Positions 63,334 to 64,000 of a stretch of DNA of 64,000 nt are shown here, one piece after another; the stretch's first letter is position 1, and the number at the start of each line of letters is the position of its first letter. A model generated the notes under the pieces. The model saw only the letters and a program-made list of their open reading frames with translations. It was not told the origin of the DNA and did not search any database. This stretch comes from Tolypothrix bouteillei VB521301. Its GTDB lineage: Bacteria; Cyanobacteriota; Cyanobacteriia; Cyanobacteriales; Nostocaceae. The position numbers and the translations under genes are program-made. Location of the stretch: contig NZ_JHEG04000001.1 in assembly GCF_000760695.4 (NCBI RefSeq), forward strand, positions 3,010,452 to 3,074,451, read 5' to 3'.

Positions 63334-64000
63334 CTACTTAACTGAATTCCCTAAGTTGTCCATATTTAATTGCTGACGAAATTCTTTGTAGGCTCGATTA
63401 ATAGCTTGCATTTTGGATTTTGCACAAGCAGAACCATTGATATCAGGATGATACAGTCTTGCTAATCTTACATACGCAAACTTTACAGCTTTTGGAGAAG
63501 CAAACTTATCAACTGCCAAAACTTCCCACCATTCCTCATTCCCCAGTAATATATTTTCTAGTACTGAATCGTCACTACCAAATCTTTGAGTCCAAATCTT
63601 GAGAGTGGCACCTTTTCCTCCACTGACTAATGTCTTTCCATCAGGACTAAAAGCAACAGGGCTGCTTCCAGAAAGAGTTTGTAGAATTTTTCCCAAGCGC
63701 AAATTCCAAAGATGAATGATACCGTCTCTGCTGGTACTTGCAAGGGTTTGTCCGTCAGGAGCGATCGCAACAGACACAACTGCGCTTGAGTGTCCGGTTA
63801 AAGTTTCAAGTAATTCACCAGTATGAAAATTCCATAACTTGATAGTAGCATCAGTACTTCCACTGATTAGAGTATGACCATCAGGACTGATAACGATGGT
63901 GTTAATTGCTGCCAAATGTCCGGTAAGCATGCGTAACTGCTTTCCGGTGTTTAAATCCCAAAATCTTATGGTGCGATCGGCACTACCACTGGCTAAAACT
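63334..64000 (-). CDS. WD40-repeat protein with C-terminal J domain (5' end beyond the window)
   Basis: At least 222 residues, open to the right edge. Successive WD40 blades: LASGSADRTIRFWDLNTGKQLRMLTGHLAAINTIVISPDG, LISGSTDATIKLWNFHTGELLETLTGH, LASTSRDGIIHLWNLRLGKIL, then LVSGGKGATLKIW. After a linker, a J domain: WWEVLAVDKFASPKAVKFAYVRLARLYHPDINGS with an intact HPD, then MQAINRAYKEFRQQL. It should recruit an Hsp70 (DnaK) to a target bound by the propeller. Start lies outside; a full protein would have more blades. Confidence 0.9.
   Translation of the reverse strand, partial: VLASGSADRTIRFWDLNTGKQLRMLTGHLAAINTIVISPDGHTLISGSTDATIKLWNFHTGELLETLTGHSSAVVSVAIAPDGQTLASTSRDGIIHLWNLRLGKILQTLSGSSPVAFSPDGKTLVSGGKGATLKIWTQRFGSDDSVLENILLGNEEWWEVLAVDKFASPKAVKFAYVRLARLYHPDINGSACAKSKMQAINRAYKEFRQQLNMDNLGNSVK

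Overview
The window is chromosomal DNA of a filamentous, probably heterocyst-forming cyanobacterium (Nostocales type). Supporting signs are frequent GCGATCGC (HIP1-like) octamers, heptameric short tandem repeats of the TAATGGC/AATTGCT kind, a ferredoxin:thioredoxin reductase catalytic chain, a plant-type neutral invertase (GH100), an Rcp1-like response regulator, DUF1824 and DUF4168 proteins, and many small interspersed repeats. No rRNA, tRNA or CRISPR array was recognised. The last gene runs off the right edge.

Layout. 0-9 kb: alkyltransferase-like protein, secreted and hypothetical proteins, a GlsB-type membrane protein, an ABC exporter, an SPFH protein, DUF1824 and a decayed two-gene cassette. 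9-15 kb: ABC-F ATPase, secreted beta-propeller protein, a MITE with 8-bp target duplication, an XRE regulator. 15-27 kb: typA, pilT, DUF58, ftrC-DUF309, an Lpt export cluster (LptA-like, lptB, LptF/G), a Q/N/S-rich membrane protein and an LCP ligase. 27-29.4 kb: a core-only threonyl-tRNA synthetase behind a leader with two successive Thr-codon-rich leader peptides, each followed by a terminator and each carrying an antiterminator strand in its last codons; this is the most striking regulatory object here. 29.6-33.7 kb: a group II intron with an intact RT/HNH protein directly abuts a complete IscB gene with its upstream omega-RNA region; a 16-bp direct repeat and a 14-bp inverted repeat tie the two together. 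It is followed by a CheY-like regulator.

34-52 kb: ftsW, then an unusual regulator/transporter island: three Rrf2-family regulators, one LysR, three CadD-family transporters, two TauE/SafE permeases (one with DUF1634), DUF202, PAP2, an APC permease and an SPFH protein. A TACGGTAAGT / AGTACGG motif recurs in five of its promoter regions, suggesting one regulon, plausibly for sulfur, thiol or metal homeostasis. 52-64 kb: NUDIX, folK, PBP1A, a small thylakoid-type protein, TerB, rsmB (carrying two in-frame repeat-derived insertions), neutral invertase, a 1.7-kb AT-rich gene-free stretch, a hypothetical gene, a WrbA-like flavoprotein, and a WD40 protein ending in a J domain.

Starts were moved from the longest reading frame where a ribosome binding site, family length or signal peptide argued for it; these choices are stated per entry. 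All family names rest on recognition of motifs by eye, not on database searches.
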